Source: Arachis hypogaea (Eukaryota; Streptophyta; Magnoliopsida; Fabales; Fabaceae). From it: DNA of 64,000 nucleotides. The DNA lies in contig NC_092051.1 in NCBI RefSeq assembly GCF_003086295.3, positions 78,376,445-78,440,444 on the forward strand, in the 5' to 3' direction. The position numbers and the translations under genes were made by a program. Positions 10,794 through 22,696 of the stretch are shown in pieces (the stretch's first letter is position 1; each line of letters begins with the position of its first letter). The notes beneath the pieces were generated by a model. It was not told the DNA's origin. It ran no database searches and saw nothing but the letters and a program-made list of their open reading frames with translations.

Positions 10794-11790
10794 AAACAGC
10801 AGAACCTTTTGTCCTGGTTCAAAGACTCTTGATGACAACTTTCTATCATGCCACCTTTTTTATTTCTCTTTATAAAGCTGGGCATTTTTGAAAGCAGTGA
10901 ATCTGAATTTCTCTAGCTCATTCAGCTGGAGCAATCTTTTTTCTCCAGCTAATCTGGCATCAAAGTTTAGGAATCTGGTTGCCCAGTAGGCCTTATGTTC
11001 CAGTTCCACGGGTAGGTGACAAGCCTTACCATACACAAGTTGGTATGGAGAGGTCCCTATAGGAGTCTTGAATGCTGTTCTGTAAGCCCACAGAGCATCA
11101 TCCAAGCTTCGTGCCCAATCCTTTCTACGGGTACTTACAGTCCGTTCCAGTATTCTTTTTAGTTCTCTGTTAGAAACTTCAGCTTGCCCGTTTGTCTGTG
11201 GATGATATGGAGTTGCCACCTTGTGGCGAATCCCATACCGAACCATGGCAGAGTAAAGCTGTTTGTTGCAGAAGTGAGTGCCCCCATCACTGATTAGTAC
11301 CCTAGGGACACCAAACCTGCTGAAGATATGTTTCTGGAGGAACTTTAGCACTGTTTTAGTATCATTGGTGGGTGTGGCAATGGCCTCTACCCATTTTCAT
11401 ACATAGTCAACTGCCACCAGAATATAAGTGTTTGAGTATGATGGTGGGAAAGGCCCCATGAAATCAATACCCCATACATCAAACAGCTCAATCTCCAAGA
11501 TTCCTTGTTGAGGCATGGCGTAACCATAAGGTAAATTACCAGCTCTCTGGCAACTATCACAGTTACGTACAAACTCTCGGGAATCTCTATAAAGTGTAGG
11601 CTAGTAGAAACCACATTGTAGGACCTTGGTGGCTGTTCGCTCACCTCCGAAATGACCTCCATATTGTGACCCATGGCAATGCCATAAGATCCTTTGTGCT
11701 TATTCTTTAGGCACACACCTACGGATTATGCCGTCTGCACATCTCTTAAAGAGATAGGGTTCATCCCACAAGTAGTACTTTGCATCGGTA
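10794..11790 (-). pseudogene. Integrase remains (element A)
   Basis: Pieces in more than one frame. The 11716-11387 region contains the HHCC zinc-finger end and the first core motif ([11 protein letters not shown] near 11460, catalytic Asp kept). The 11351-10860 ORF (163 codons) holds [10 protein letters not shown] with the second Asp and [12 protein letters not shown] with the Glu, completing D,D-35-E. A stop at 10860 is followed by recognisable C-terminal sequence (FEPGQKVLLF) until the break at about 10794. Integrase would insert the cDNA; this copy is broken by a stop in the zinc-finger part, stops at the core and loss of the C terminus. Confidence 0.85.
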
Positions 11791-13689
11791 ATTAATTTTT
11801 TCTTTTGTTGCCTGCTGTACTCCTTGGGTATGAACCTTGCAGCTTTATAGTTTGCAATGTCTGCAAACCATGGTGTTTCCTGAACAAATGCTCATCCGGA
11901 AAGGTTTCAGAGATTTCAAGAGAGGGGAAGGACGTCCCTTCTACTGGTTCTATCCGGGACAGATGATTAGCCACTTGGTTCTCTGTTCCTTTTCTGTCTC
12001 TTATTTCTATATCAAATTCTTGCAGAAGCAACACCCATCTTATGAGCCTGGGTTTTGAATCCTGCTTTATGAGTAGATATTTAAGAGCAGCATGGTCAGT
12101 GTACACAATCACTTTTGATCCTACTAAGTATGATCTAAACTTGTCAATGACATAGACCACTGCAAGTAATTCCTTTTCTGTGGTTGTGTAAATTTTCTGG
12201 GCATCATTTAAAACACGGCTAGCATAATAAATGACATGCAGAAGCTTGTCATGCCTCTGCCCCAGTACTGCACCAATGGCATGATCACTAGCATCACACA
12301 TTAATTCGAATGGTAATGTCCAGTCTGGTGCAGAGATAACTGGTGCTGTGACCAGCTTAGCTTTCAGAGTTTCAAACGCCTGCAGGCACTCTGTGTCAAA
12401 CACAAATGGCGTGTCAGCAGCTAGCAGGTTGCTTAGAGGTTTTGCAATTTTTGAAAAATCCTTTATAAACCTCCTATAGAATCCTGCATGCCCCAGAAAG
12501 CTTCTGATTGCCTTAACATTGGCAGGTGGTGGTAATTTTTCAATTACTTCTATTTTAGCTTGATCCACCTATATTCCCTTGTTTGAAATTTTATGTCCAA
12601 GGACAATCCCTTCAGTCACCATAAAGTGACATTTTTCCTAGTTTAAAACCAGGTTGGTCTCTTGGCATCTTTTCAAAACCAGTGTCAGGTGATCAAGACA
12701 GGAGCTGAATGAGTCTCCATATACTGAGAAGTCATCCATGAAGACTTCCAAAAATTTTTTCACCATATCAGAGAAAATAGAGAGCATGCATCTCTGAAAG
12801 GTTGCTGGTGCATTACACAGCCCAAATGGCATCCTTCTGTAAGCAAACACTCCAGATGGACATGTGAATGCTGTTTCTCTTGATCCTGGGGATCTACTGC
12901 AATTTGGTAGTAGCCTGAATAGCCATCCAAAAAACAGTAATAATCATGACCTATTAGTCTTTCTAGCATATGGTCTATGAATGGTAAAGGAAAATGATCC
13001 TTTCTGGTGGCTGTATTAAGCCTTCTGTAGTCAATACACATGCGCCACCCTGTAACTATTCTTGTAGGAACCAGTTTATTTTTTTCATTATGAACCACTG
13101 TCATGGCTCCCTTTTTGGGGACAACTTGGACAGGGCTCACCCAGGGGCTATCAGAAATAGGATAAATAATCCCAGCCTCCAGTAATTTGGTGACCTCTTT
13201 CTGCACCACTTCCTTCATGGCTGGATTTAGCCGCCTCTGTGGTTGAACCACTGGCTTAGCATTGTCCTCCAATAAGATCTTGTGCATGCATCTAGCTGGG
13301 CTTATGCCCTTAAGGTCACCTATGGACCACCCAAGAGCTGTCTTGTGTGTCCTTAGCACTTGAATTAGTGCTTCCTCTTCCTGTGGATTTAAAGCAGAGC
13401 TTATGATCATTGGAAAAGTGTCACCTTCTCCCAGAAATGCATATTTCAGGGATGGTGGTAATGGTTTGAGCTCGGATTTAGGAGGTTTTTCCTCTTCCTG
13501 AGGAAATTTCAGAGGCTCTTTCAATTCCTCAGAATTCTCAAGATCAGGCTGAACATCTTTAAAGATATCTTCCAACTCTGATTCGAGACTCTCAGCCATG
13601 TTGATCTCCTCTACCAAAGAGTCAATAAGATCAACTTTCATGCAGTCTTTTGGTGTGTCTGGATGCTGCATGGCATTGACAGCATTCAA
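11791..13689 (-). pseudogene. Reverse transcriptase-RNase H (element A)
   Basis: The 13689-12760 frame covers the protease-RT linker and RT motifs ([32 protein letters not shown]). A one-base frameshift near 12870 moves the rest to 12850-12638, with [12 protein letters not shown] and an intact catalytic FMDDFSVYG (about 12731-12736). Stops follow soon after 12638 and near 12570. The 12568-11792 ORF (258 codons) covers the RT thumb and RNase H ([32 protein letters not shown]). The wording is Athila-lineage Ty3/gypsy. The catalytic residues survive but the frame is broken at least three times. Confidence 0.9.
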
Positions 13690-14124
13690 CTTAAACTCAT
13701 CCTCATTGACTCTCAGGGTGACTTCCCCCTTTTAGACATCAATGAGAGTTCGTCCAGTTGCTAGGAAAAGTCTTCCTAGAATGAGAGTAGCACTCTTGTG
13801 CTCCTCTATTTCCAGCACTACAAAGTCAGTGGGAAAGGCGAATGGTCCAACCCTGATAATCATGTCCTCAATCACGCCTGATGGGTATTTAATGGAGCCA
13901 TCAGCAAGTTGGAGACATATCCGGGTTGGTTTAACTTCTTCAGTTAAACCAAGCTTTCTGATAGTGGATGCAGGTATTAGGTTGATGCTTGCCCCAAGAT
14001 CACATAAGGCTGTCTTGGTACAATTACCCTCTAATATGCATGGTATCAGAAAGCTTCCGGGATCTTTAAGCTTTTCTGGAAAGCTTTTCAGAATGACTGC
14101 ACTGCATTCTTCAGTGAGGAGAAC
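13690..14124 (-). pseudogene. Aspartic protease (element A)
   Basis: On the minus strand, the active-site motif ALCDLGASINL lies near 14010 and the second conserved motif LILGRLFLATGRTLIDV near 13780-13740, followed by an in-frame stop and then KGEVTLRVNEDEF leading into the RT frame. This is the retropepsin-like protease of Ty3/gypsy polyproteins, which would process Gag and Pol. The catalytic Asp is kept. A frameshift near 14125 separates it from gag. Confidence 0.8.
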
Positions 14125-15633
14125 TCATTCAGTTTCTCTCCAATCCTTCTTATGACTCAAGATCTCTTTCATGAACTTGGCATAAGAAGGTATTTGCTCA
14201 AGTGCCTCTGCAAACGGAATCTTTATTTCAAGAGTCCTGAGATAATCTGCAAAGCGAGCAAATTGCTTATCCTGCTCCTCTTGGCGGAGTTTTTGAGGAT
14301 AAGGTATCTTGGCTTTATATTCTTCAACCTTAGTTGCTGCATGTTTATTTCTTACAGAGGTGGTTGGAGAAGCCTTTTTAGAGGGGTTGTTATCAGCATT
14401 TGTGTATGTCTGATCCCTCACTGGCATTTGAATGTCAGGGTTAGAAGCTGGAGTGACGTTGGACGCCAACTCCTCACCTGTTCCTGGCATCTGAACGCCA
14501 GAACTGTGCTTCTTTTGGGCGTTCAACGTCAATTCCTTGCTTGTTTCTGGCGTTGAACGCCAGGACTGAGCATGGTTTGGGCGTTCAACGCCAGTTTTCC
14601 ACCCAATTTCTGGCGTTTGATTGCCAGAATTATTCCTCTTCGGGCTCTTACTGTCCTCAGATGGATTTTAGGTAGTTTGCTCATTTCTTAGCTTCCTGCT
14701 ACCTTGAGGTGGGGCATCTAATGTTTTCCCACTTCTCAATTGAACTGCTTGGCACTCTTCTATTATTTTTTTTGACAACTGCTACTTTGTTTGCTTTAAT
14801 TGTACTTCCATATTTATATTAGCCATTCTTGTCTCTTGTAGTCTCTCCTTGAATTCGGCTAATTGTTTTGTTAGAAAATCCAATTGCTGATTGAATTCAG
14901 TAGCTTGTTCTGCAGGACTGAGTTCAGCAGTTACTGTTCTAGCCTCTTCTTTCATGGAAGGTTCACTGCTTAGGTACAGATGCTGATTTCTGGCAACTGT
15001 ATCAATGAGCTCTTGAGCTTCTTCAATTGTCTTTCTCATGTGGATAGATCCAGCAGCTGAGTAATCTAGAGAAATCTGAGCCCTTTCTATAAGCCCATAA
15101 TAGAAGATGTCTAACTGAACCCACTCTGAAAACATTTCAGAGGGGCACTTTCTTAGCATCTCTCTGTATCTCTCCCATGCATCATAAAGAGATTCATTAT
15201 CTCCTTGTTTAAAGCCTTAGATGTCCAGCCTTAGCTGTGTCATCCGTTTTGGAGGAAAGTATTGATTCAGGAATTTTTCTGTCAGCTGTTTCCATGTCTC
15301 TATGCTAGCCTTAGGTTGGTTATTTAACCACCTCTTAGCTTGGTCTTTTATAGCAAATGGAAACAGTAATAGTTTGTAGACATCCTGATCTACTTCCTTA
15401 TCATGGACTATGTCAGCAATTTGTAAAAACTGTGCCAGAAACTCTGTAGGTTTTTTCTGTGGAAGACCAGAATACTGGCAACTTTGCTGCACCATGATAA
15501 TGAGCTGAGGATTCAGCTCAAAGCTACTGACTCCAATGGAGGGTATACTGATACTGCTCCCATATGAAGCAGTAGTGGGGTTAGCATATGACCCCAGAGT
15601 CCTTCTGGACTGTTCATTTCCACTTAGATCCAT
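14125..15633 (-). pseudogene. gag (element A)
   Basis: Start ATG at 15633 (MDLSGNEQSRR). First part 15633-15217 contains the capsid-like core (LLLFPFAIKDQAKRWL, FLNQYFPPKRM) typical of Athila Gag. A stop at 15217 is followed in the same protein by 15159-14782 (CPSEMFSEWVQLDIFYYGL), then a stop at 14782, and the Gag-protease linker 14532-14125 (IPFAEALEQIPSYAKFM). The region 14440-14640 holds class I palindromic cassettes. Gag would form the virus-like particle. Broken by two stops and at least one frame change. Confidence 0.85.
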
Positions 15634-16582
15634 GATGGAGAAAGGGAGATGATGTAAAATAGAGAAAAAATATTTTTATTTATTTATTTATTTATTTATT
15701 TATTTCGAAAATAAAATAAACTAAAATAAAATAAATAAAGATGGGTGAAGATTTTCGAAAAATGAAGAGAGAGAAAGCAGAAAAATGGTTAGGAAGTTTT
15801 GAAAAAGATATGATTGAAAGGATTTGATTGGAAAAAATATGATTTGAAAAAGATATAATTTTTAAATTTGATGACTAATTTAATGCTAATTTTTCAAAAA
15901 TTATGAGTGGAATGAAGAAAAGATATTTTTTTGATTTTTGAATTTTATGATGAAAGAGAAAAACACATAAAATACACACAACTTAAAATTTTTGAATCTA
16001 ATACTCCTTGTTTTCGAAAATTTTGGAGGGAAAACACCAAGGAACACCAAACTTAAAAATTTTAAGATCAAAACACAAAGAGGAGTCAAGAACACTTCGA
16101 AGAATCACAAGAACAACAAGAACATGAAGGTAGAACACCAAACTTAAAATTTTTAGAAAACCAAAATAAAATTTTCGAAAACCAAAGAAAAATCAACAAG
16201 AAAACACCAAACTTAAAGTTTGGCACAAGATTTAATAGAAAAATTATTTTTGAAAAAAGAATTTAAAAAGAAGATACCCAATTACCAAGAACATACACCA
16301 ACGCTCTAGCCAATTGGGCAGTAAATGTAACACTTGTTTTGAGGAAATATTTTTAATAATTAAGAATAATTTTTTTTTGAAAACTAATATTTTGAAAAGG
16401 CACACGAAAAACAAGAAAAGAAACAGAACAAGAAAAACTAAAGATCAAACAAGAAAAATAAACAAGAACAACTTGAAGATGATGGAAGAACAAAGAACAC
16501 AAATTTTGAAAATTTTAAAAGAAAATTTTTTTTTTCTAATCTAAGCAACAAAATAAACCGTCAGTTGTCCAAACTCGAACAA
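15634..16582 (-). other. Element A leader
   Basis: Untranslated leader between PBS and gag, pyrimidine-rich on the sense strand. It has a (TTTA)n run near 15678-15705 and repeated acaccaaactt words (reverse complement of TAAGTTTGGTGT) near 16025, 16136 and 16205. No ORF is supported. Confidence 0.65.
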
Positions 16583-16600
16583 TCCCCGGCAACGGCGCCA
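16583..16600 (-). promoter_or_regulatory. tRNA-Asp primer binding site (element A)
   Basis: The minus strand reads TGGCGCCGTTGCCGGGGA, a perfect match to the 3' end of plant tRNA-Asp, 9 bp from the LTR end. It marks the 5' LTR side and the start of minus-strand synthesis. Confidence 0.9.
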
Positions 16601-16609
16601 AAAACTTGG

Positions 16610-18124
16610 TGCACGAAAATTACTTTACACTATGTAATTTCGCACAACTAACCAGCAAGTGCACTGGGTCGTCCAAGTAATACCTTACGTGAGTAAGGGT
16701 CAATCCCACGGAGATTGTTGGCTTGAAGCAAGCTATGGTTATTTTGTTATTCTTAGTCAGGATATCAATTATAATTATCAGTTTGAATTATGAAGAATAA
16801 TAGAGTATGAAATAAATACTTATTATGCAGTAATGGAGAATATGTTGGGGTTTTGGAGATGCTTTGTCTTCTGAATTTCAGCTTTTCTCTTGTATTCCTC
16901 TTCCCTCATGCATGCAAAAGTGCAAAGTTCCTTCCATGGCAAGCTGTGTGTTGGTGAATCACCGTTGTCAATGGCTACCATCCGTCCTCTCAGTGAAAAG
17001 GGTCCACGTGCGCTGTCACTACACGGCTAATCATCTGTCGGTTCCCACTCATGCTGGAATAGGATCCATTGATCCTTTTGCGTCTGACACTACGCCCAAC
17101 ACTCGCGAGTTTGAAGCTCGTCACAGCCATCCAATCCCAGAATCCTACTCGGAATACCACAGACAAGGTTTAGACTTTCCGGATTCTCATGAATGCCGCC
17201 ATCAATCTAGCTTATACCACAAAGATTCTGATTAAGGAATCTAAGAGATACTCATTCAATCTGATGTAGAACAGAGGTGGTTGTCAGACACACATTCATG
17301 GATTGAGGAAGGTGATGAGTGTCACGGATCATCACCTTCTCTATAATTAAGCGCGAATGAATATCTTAGATAGGAACACGCATGTTTGAATGGAAAATAG
17401 AAATACTTGCATTAATTCATCGAGACGCTGCAGAGCTCCTTACCCCCAACAATGGGGTTTATAGACTCATTCTACCAAAAGGTACAAATTTTGAGATCTA
17501 AAATGTCATGAGATACAAAATAAATCTCTAAAATTTGTTTAAATACTAAACTAGTAACCTAGGTTTACAGAAAATGAGTAAACTATGATAGATAGTGCAG
17601 AAATCCACTTCTAGGGCCCACTTGGTGTGTGCTGGGGCTGGGACTTAAGCTTCTCACATGCCTGGGCTATTTTGGGCATTCAACACCAGGTTGTAACCTG
17701 TTTCTGGCGCTGGACGCCAGACTACAACATGGAACTGGAGTTGAACGCCAATTTACGTCATCTATCCTTAAGAAAAGTATAGACTATTATATATTGCTGG
17801 AAAGCCCTGGATGTCTACTTTCTAATGCAATTAGAAGCGCGCCAATTGGACTTCTGTAGCTCTAGAAAATCCATTCTGAGTGCAGAGAGGTCAGAATCCA
17901 ATAGCATCAGCAGTCCTTTTTCAGCCCGAATCAGATTTTTGCTCAGCTCCCTCAATTTCAGCCAGAAAATACCTGAAATTATAGAAAAACACACAAACTC
18001 ATAGTAAAGTCCAGAATTATAAATTTTGCCTAAAAGATAATGAAAATATACTAAAAACTAACCAAATCATACTAAAAACTATATGAAATTAACCCCAAAA
18101 AACGTATAAAATATCCGCTCATCA
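16610..18124 (-). repeat. Element A 5' LTR
   Basis: On the minus strand starts TGATGAGCGG (18124) and ends TGCA (16610). It aligns with the LTR fragments at 1-1242 and 63019-64000. Class I cassettes are reduced and partly decayed (about 17690-17760). The flanking ctact (18125-18129) is the target duplication. Confidence 0.9.
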
Positions 18125-18723
18125 CTACTCCACGCGTGCGAGTCATGTACGCGTGCGCGTGGGTAGCAAAATCTCAATTCAGGCTTCCGTGCCAGCCACG
18201 CATGCGCATGCTTTGTCCCAGGTGCACCATCGACGCGTGCGCGTCGATTGCAAAACTTTGCCTCCAATTTTTAACTTGCCCGAAAACGTTGGCTTGCTGA
18301 ACGTAGCGCTCTCTTTTGAAACGAGCGCCAAACACTTCCATGCGTACGCGTCATGCACGCGTACGCGTGGGTCTTCAAAATTCCTTTCTGACGCGTGCAT
18401 GTCCTGTACGCGTGCGCGTCATGATGTTTTCGCGCCAAGAGCATTTTCTTTGTTTAAATCATGGGCCACGCTTTTAAAAGCGTGGCCTAAGGCTCCATAG
18501 TGTGCCCAAGCTCCAAAATGTGCCCCAGAATTCCTCTTTTCTCCTTTTTAGCTTATTTTGTACCTTTTTCTTCTTTTTTCACTTATTTCGTACAAAGTTT
18601 ATAAAATTAAAAGATCAAAGAAATATACCATTTTAAGCACAAAAGCATTCAACATTTAAGCACTAATCATCAATTTCCTGTATGAAAAAGCATAGAAAAA
18701 CATGACATGATGACATGTCATCA
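18125..18723 (-). repeat. Element C 3' LTR, right fragment
   Basis: Aligns with 23672-23891 followed by 33781-34165, and includes the site where D inserted in the other copy (cacgc at about 18358), so it serves as the empty-site reference. It carries class IV cassettes (ACGCGTACGCGT) at about 18130-18420 and an inverted repeat ccacgcttttaaaagcgtgg near 18467. Confidence 0.9.
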
Positions 18724-20475
18724 CAACACCAAACTTAAACCTTGCTTGTCCCCAAGCAAGAAAAGAATCATGCAATAAAGACTGACAATCCAAGGTAAGA
18801 AGAATAGCAACTCAATGTTCACGGTTGGCTAGTTTTCTATGCATACTACAATCACAAAAGAAATGTAAATGATTGATGCTTCTATCTAGCTCATTTTATG
18901 AAATCTTTTCCTTATATTTCTTCCTTGAAACAAGCTTTTCATTTTCTTATTAGCTTCTCCTTTTGGGTGCTTTGCCCCATGAGTTGATAACAAAGCTACG
19001 ACTCTAAATGCTTTGTTGTCAAGTATTACCACTTGATACATAAGCACCACAAGCATTAAATTAGAGGACTTCTTTAAGCTTATTTGTTTCTTTTCTTTAC
19101 TCTCTAATTATTGATGCTCAGAGCCTTGAGCTTTGAGGGAGTGCATTTGCACTTGAGCCTAGCCTTGACTCTAAGTATTTTGTTTTCAAGCTTTTTGCCT
19201 GATATATAAACACCACAAGTACTTAACAAATGAATTGTCATTGGTACTCAGAGCCTTCAGCTTTCTCATTCTTTCCCTTTTGCTTTTCTTTAATTTGCAA
19301 TTGCTTCTTCAATGTTTTCATGATTTCAAAGATTTCATAAAATATCCTAGATAAAAACTTCAATTAAATAAAATCTAATACAATTGAGCAACAGTTAATC
19401 GTAATAGCCTTCCAATACTTGTATGCACATGCTAAGTTCTTCTTTAATTCCTTGTTTGTTTATGATCATGATATTTTATTGCTTTGAACTCACAGACTTC
19501 AAGTTGGTAGTCATAATGTCACAACAAGATGTTACAAATCAAAATTCAAGCTATGCTTATTCATACCACACATGCATACAGAGAAGATAAAGACAATCAT
19601 GCTCTTTAAAGTACTGGAAGCAAATAAGAGGAAAAAGAACTTTACCACCTTGTAGTTCATCTTCACTATTGTTGTCATTTGCCTTCCATTCTTCCCCTTC
19701 CCATACCAACTTAGATTGTTTGCTCATCCTCAAGCAACAATTAGAACAATGGTGATGGGGTCTATGATGGATCATGAGTGTCTTACACAATGAAATGTTA
19801 GTAGTACATATGTTTAAGCAAGAAAAATGAAAAATAACAGTGAAGGCACAAGAAACAAAGACATTTTGATTGCAAAAACAAGTGAGGTGTGCATGATACA
19901 TGGCATAAAAGATAAGTGGCACACCAAACTTAGTGTGACGCTTTCACTTGGAATTGATGCAAGTATCTAGTAAAGATTGGAACCAAATTTTGTTGCATAG
20001 CAAGACCAAACTTAGAATGCAATTACATGTCAATTTATTTGAACTAAAACTAAACACTGTTATATGTTAAATACAATCACCAAGCAAAGAATCTGTCACG
20101 AATAAGGGTTTCTTGGTGAGGTATTTAACAAAAACAGTTAAGGAGTAAAATAAATGAAAGCAATAAAAACAAAGAAATGACTAAAACAATAATAAACATG
20201 TTAAACCAAGAGAAAAATAACCTTGCACAGGCATTATGATTATACAGACAAGTGGTGTTGCTGAATAAATTGCATAGAAAATAAGTGGCACACCAAACTT
20301 AGAATCTCAGTGTGACACTTTCATTTTTGATTTGATGCAATCATCCAGAAAGGTTAAAAACAAATTGTTGTAGGACAACACCAAACTTAGAATGTAATCA
20401 TATGCCAATTTATTGAAATCTAAACAAAGCAGACAGAGAAAATAAACAGAGCAAAGGAATGAAATATTACCTAAG
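18724..20475 (-). other. Element C PPT and non-coding interior
   Basis: Begins with the PPT (18724-18740; minus strand contains TAAGTTTGGTGTTG) against the LTR. The rest is T-rich and low-coding, with two imperfect copies of a gagcctagccttgactctaa-type block. 18724-19300 recurs at 34166-34751. An open stretch of 121 codons (19922-19557) has no recognisable motif and I do not call it a gene. Confidence 0.65.
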
Positions 20476-20493
20476 GTTGGGTTGCCTCCCAAC
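20476..20493 (-). other. Conserved post-ORF hairpin (C copy)
   Basis: GTTGGG-AGGCAA-CCCAAC on the minus strand, a perfect 6-bp stem with a 6-nt loop, about 20 nt after the ORF stop at 20513. Same element as at 3426 and 57718. Confidence 0.75.
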
Positions 20494-20512
20494 AAGCGCT
20501 CTTTTAGTGTCA

Positions 20513-22493
20513 TTAACTTGACATGTTGTTCTTCACTTTCTTCCTCTTCTTCCAGTTTGTTAAGATGAATGACCTCAAGGGGGGAGAAGATTCAACTATT
20601 GTCCTCTGTTTTGGTTTCTCCTCAGTAAGCTTTCTTTTGTTATTTGCTGGATTGAGCTTGCTTGCTGGATCAGGGGTAGGATTGTTTGCAGTTGACCTTT
20701 TCTTGAATGTTGTCCTTGATATCTTGGTCATAATTCTCTCTTCGGTGTTCTTGTTGGTTGCCTTCACTCCTTGGATATCAAGACATGATTGCTGTGTGAT
20801 TGTTGGAGTATTTTCTTCATCAAAAGCCTTTTGAATTGATGGTTCCATGAGGTCTTCCTCTATGTACTTCTCTGCTTCACTTGAGTGTGAATTCTCTTAA
20901 TTGACTTCCTCACTTTCTTGTTCTTCCGCTTCCTCTTTTGCACCCAACATTTGACTTAATAGCACTTTCATGGAGGAGGTTTGTTGTTCTTCCCAATATT
21001 TCTTCATCTCCTCTTCATATCTTTCAATCACAGATTCAAGTGTTGAGAATCTTTGGTTCAGGGAAGTTTATGGGGGTTGTGAGTTTTCATGTTCCATTGT
21101 CGTCTCAAGTGGCTTCTGTAGATATGCATTTTCAGGTTCAAATACCTCCACCACCTCATTCTTCATTGAAATTTTGCTTGACACAGGTGCCTCTTCTTCT
21201 TGCTCTTCCACTTCCTCCTTCACATCCACCAATTGGTCTTCATCTTCCTTGCTTAGCAGTTCTAAGTTTCTCCTCATTTGCTCTAAATGCCCATCCATCT
21301 TCTTGAAGAGGGTCTCTTGCTCTTTCCAGGATTGTCTTGTCTTTCCAAGAGTTCTCTAGTTCTCTCCCTAGAGTCTATGGCACTTTGCAGGTATTGTTCT
21401 GCTTGTAGCAAAAGAGAAGCAGATTGGGGTGGATTTTGTGGGCTTATGGGTATTGTGGTGAAGTTGTGTTGAGGGGTGTGAAATGGATTTTGTGAGTAAT
21501 TAGGTATGTCTTGTGGTTGGTGAAATGAATTGTATGGATCTTGGAGAAAACTTTGTGTTGAGGTATAGTCAAGTGATGAAGGATTTTCAAATGAAAAACG
21601 GGGAGGTGAAGTTGGACAACTTTTTATAAATGAGTTGAAGGTTTGCTCAAGTGATGATGGCTCTTGATTAATAGAGTATGACACATTGAGTGCTCTCTGA
21701 TTTTGATCCTCCCAAGCACAACTTGAAGAATTGTTGAATTCATCACAGTATGGATCATCTTGTGGCATTGGGGGATAATTTTGCATGAATTTATTGAAAG
21801 CACACTCCAGTGATGATGTCTCATGATGAGTGGAGTATGAACTATTGAATGCTGTTTGGTTTTGATCCTCCCACCTACAACTTGAGTGATTGTTGAATTC
21901 ATCACAGTGTGGATTATTTCATGGCACGGAGGAGCAATCTTCCATATATGTATTGACAGCATAGTCAAGTGATAATGTCTTTGAATGATTAGAATGTGAA
22001 TCATTGCAATTCCCTTCCCAACCATAATTTATGTCAGTGTCATAACAATATGAGTCACTTTATGGCTCTGGAAAATAGTTCATTTCACTTGATTGTTCAT
22101 ACTCCCTCATTCCTTGTTGATATTCCCAGTCACTATGAGGATAACGACCTAAATCATCTTGTGGTGGTGGGCAATATCTCATGAAATCGTCTTTATCATT
22201 TTCTGAAGCATATCCCATTGATTGGGTTGCTCAGAATCTATTAATTCCTGGTGATACTCCCAGCCACCATTAGGATACTGATATGAATCATTTTGTGGTG
22301 TTGGGTGATATCCCATGAATTTGTCTTGCTCATCTTGTGGCTCTGAAGCATATCTCCATTGATTGTAGTGCTCAGAATCTGTGATTTCTTGGTAATATTC
22401 CCAGCCACCATTAGGATAATGACTTGAATCATATTGTGATGGTGGGTAATATCTCATGAAATTTGTTTGATCAAAGGATGAAGTGAACTCCAT
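20513..22493 (-). pseudogene. Decayed ORF of element C (unknown family)
   Basis: Likely start ATG at 22493 (MEFTSSFDQTN). Open pieces: 22493-22179, 22025-21624, 21786-21283, 21298-21068 and 20848-20513, separated by frameshifts and stops. The N-terminal half is built from coding repeats: a roughly 130-bp unit encoding YPNGGWEYYQE-like segments (22120-22470) and a roughly 167-bp unit around gaattcatcacagt (21700-22060). The middle is Q/P-rich with a short heptad-like stretch (ASLLLQAEQYLQSAI); the C terminus is lysine-rich and shared with element B. No protease or polymerase motif is seen. It occupies the gag position. Function unknown. Confidence 0.55.
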
Positions 22494-22672
22494 TTGAATT
22501 TTGTAAAACACATCACTAATGAAAATTGAAATTCATGTCTCAGAGAAGAATTTCTTAGTGAGGCAATAACTCAAACACCTTGGTATAAATTTAAAATAGA
22601 AAATTAAAAAGAAACAAAGAAAATGCTTAATCTAAACTTCTCACCCACTTAATCATTGTCGATCTATATCAA

Positions 22673-22690
22673 TCCCTGGCAACGGCACCA
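22673..22690 (-). promoter_or_regulatory. Primer binding site (element C), degenerate
   Basis: The minus strand reads TGGTGCCGTTGCCAGGGA, two changes from the tRNA-Asp match, 6 bp from the LTR at 22697. Both changes could be CpG-type transitions. Confidence 0.75.
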
Positions 22691-22696
22691 AAAACT

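Larger units (their letters stand above)
10792..18124 (-). mobile_element. Element A, Athila-like Ty3/gypsy, 3'-truncated
   Basis: Minus-strand element with 5' LTR (16610-18124), tRNA-Asp PBS, leader, gag, protease, RT, RNase H and integrase. It ends inside the integrase C-terminal region at about 10792. The 3' LTR, PPT and anything after IN are absent. Insertion into the element C LTR left the 5-bp site ctact at 18125-18129; the uninterrupted site is visible in the other C LTR at about 23672. Several frameshifts and stops disable it. Confidence 0.85.

Noticed and set aside
15678..15705. (TTTA)n run as a regulatory element
   Set aside because: A simple microsatellite in the leader; no evidence of function.
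16583..16600. tRNA-Asp gene fragment
   Set aside because: Only the 18-nt PBS complement is present, always next to an LTR end; no cloverleaf sequence follows. The same applies at 25376, 36129, 45228, 49434 and 53365.
18153..18500. 115-codon ORF over the element C LTR
   Set aside because: Arises from class IV GC-rich cassettes in an LTR; not kept in the homologous LTR copy.
20523..20834. 103-codon plus-strand ORF with hydrophobic segments
   Set aside because: Antisense shadow of the element C lysine-rich C terminus, which has a relative in element B.
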